Assembly (NCBI RefSeq): GCF_023555415.1
Contig: NZ_JAKRYL010000032.1
Location: forward strand, 1-39,770
Direction: 5' to 3'
DNA from: Halalkalibacter alkaliphilus
GTDB taxonomy: Bacteria; Bacillota; Bacilli; Bacillales; Bacillaceae_D
Length of the DNA stretch: 39,770 nucleotides
Each line of letters opens with the position of its first letter. Position 1 is the first letter of the stretch. The notes beneath the pieces were generated by a model that was not told the DNA's origin, ran no database searches, and saw only the letters and a program-made list of their open reading frames with translations. Position numbers and translations under genes: made by a program. Shown piece by piece: positions 39,496 through 39,770 of the stretch.

Positions 39496-39770
39496 TTAGA
39501 ATGCCTCCATGATTTCTTTTTTATAGATTACTTAATCCTAATAATTTGTTTTTAAATTTAACAGTTCCATAGTTAGTTACACTTCCAATTGTTACAAATA
39601 CTTATTATAAAAACAATACATAGAATAAACACTCTCTAATCGTAACTTATATTATTTTTACACATTAATAATTATTTCGAACGTTTATTCGGAACGAGGA
39701 ACCTGTCCCCGTGCCCCCGGAACAGAGCTCTTCAGCGCCTTGAGCATTCTGTTTATACATATAAAAAAAA
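39496..39770. other. Right-end intergenic region
   Basis: No gene is seen. The stretch is AT-rich up to about 39680, then changes to GC-rich sequence (GAACGAGGAACCTGTCCCCG, TGCCCCCGGAAC) that resembles a repeat common in Bacillus intergenic DNA as far as I remember. It may mark the edge of the array. Confidence 0.35.

Overview
The window comes from a low-GC, spore-forming Gram-positive bacterium, most likely a Bacillaceae species. The evidence is strong AGGAGG-type ribosome binding sites, frequent TTG and GTG starts, a Bacillus-type rRNA leader, a ktrAB potassium-transport operon behind c-di-AMP riboswitches, and promoters resembling those of the mother-cell sigma factor K. I could not name the species.

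Layout. (1) Positions 1-190 hold the leader and tandem promoters of an rRNA operon that runs off the left edge on the minus strand. (2) Positions 370-2624 are a gene graveyard: remnants of a GNAT acetyltransferase, an MmcQ/YjbR-type protein, a VOC protein and a cupredoxin, mixed with two long GC-rich imperfect palindromes. (3) Positions 2602-16715 carry a cluster of unknown function. It contains two Tyr/His/Pro-rich proteins (one with an OmpA-like domain), a two-LysM protein, a small hydrophobic protein, two very large uncharacterised proteins in tandem (997 and 1447 aa), a 51-aa Gly-rich peptide and a 508-aa repeat protein resembling a beta-propeller lectin. Several of these genes have sigma-K-like promoter matches, so a role at the spore surface or in the mother cell is a reasonable hypothesis. 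(4) Positions 17185-18505 hold an ORF broken by one stop codon, a 59-aa protein and a ferritin-like (DUF2383-type) protein. (5) Positions 20515-21618 encode a membrane PAS-GGDEF diguanylate cyclase. (6) Positions 27525-32040 hold a Staygreen-family protein, an SDR-type NAD-dependent epimerase, and ktrA-ktrB behind two tandem c-di-AMP riboswitches, each with its own terminator.

The most unusual structure is at about 18.6-28 kb and 32.2-39.5 kb. Here some twenty short minus-strand genes or gene remnants (GNAT, VOC, SRPBCC, FMN-binding split barrel, methyltransferase, lipoproteins, many small membrane proteins) are mostly separated by related 40-90 bp imperfect inverted repeats. These repeats lie at the 3' end of the genes and carry TAACGG / GTTGAAC-type ends. 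The best copies fit the RYYYAAC...GTTRRRY plan of integron attC sites. One gene is present twice, and the similarity appears to stop at the flanking repeats. A roughly 200-bp non-coding repeat with four hairpins occurs five times, sitting between such sites. I read this as an integron-cassette-like array without a visible integrase, in a phylum where integrons are hardly known. Many cassettes are broken by one or two small mutations, so the array is partly decaying, unless some of these are sequencing errors.
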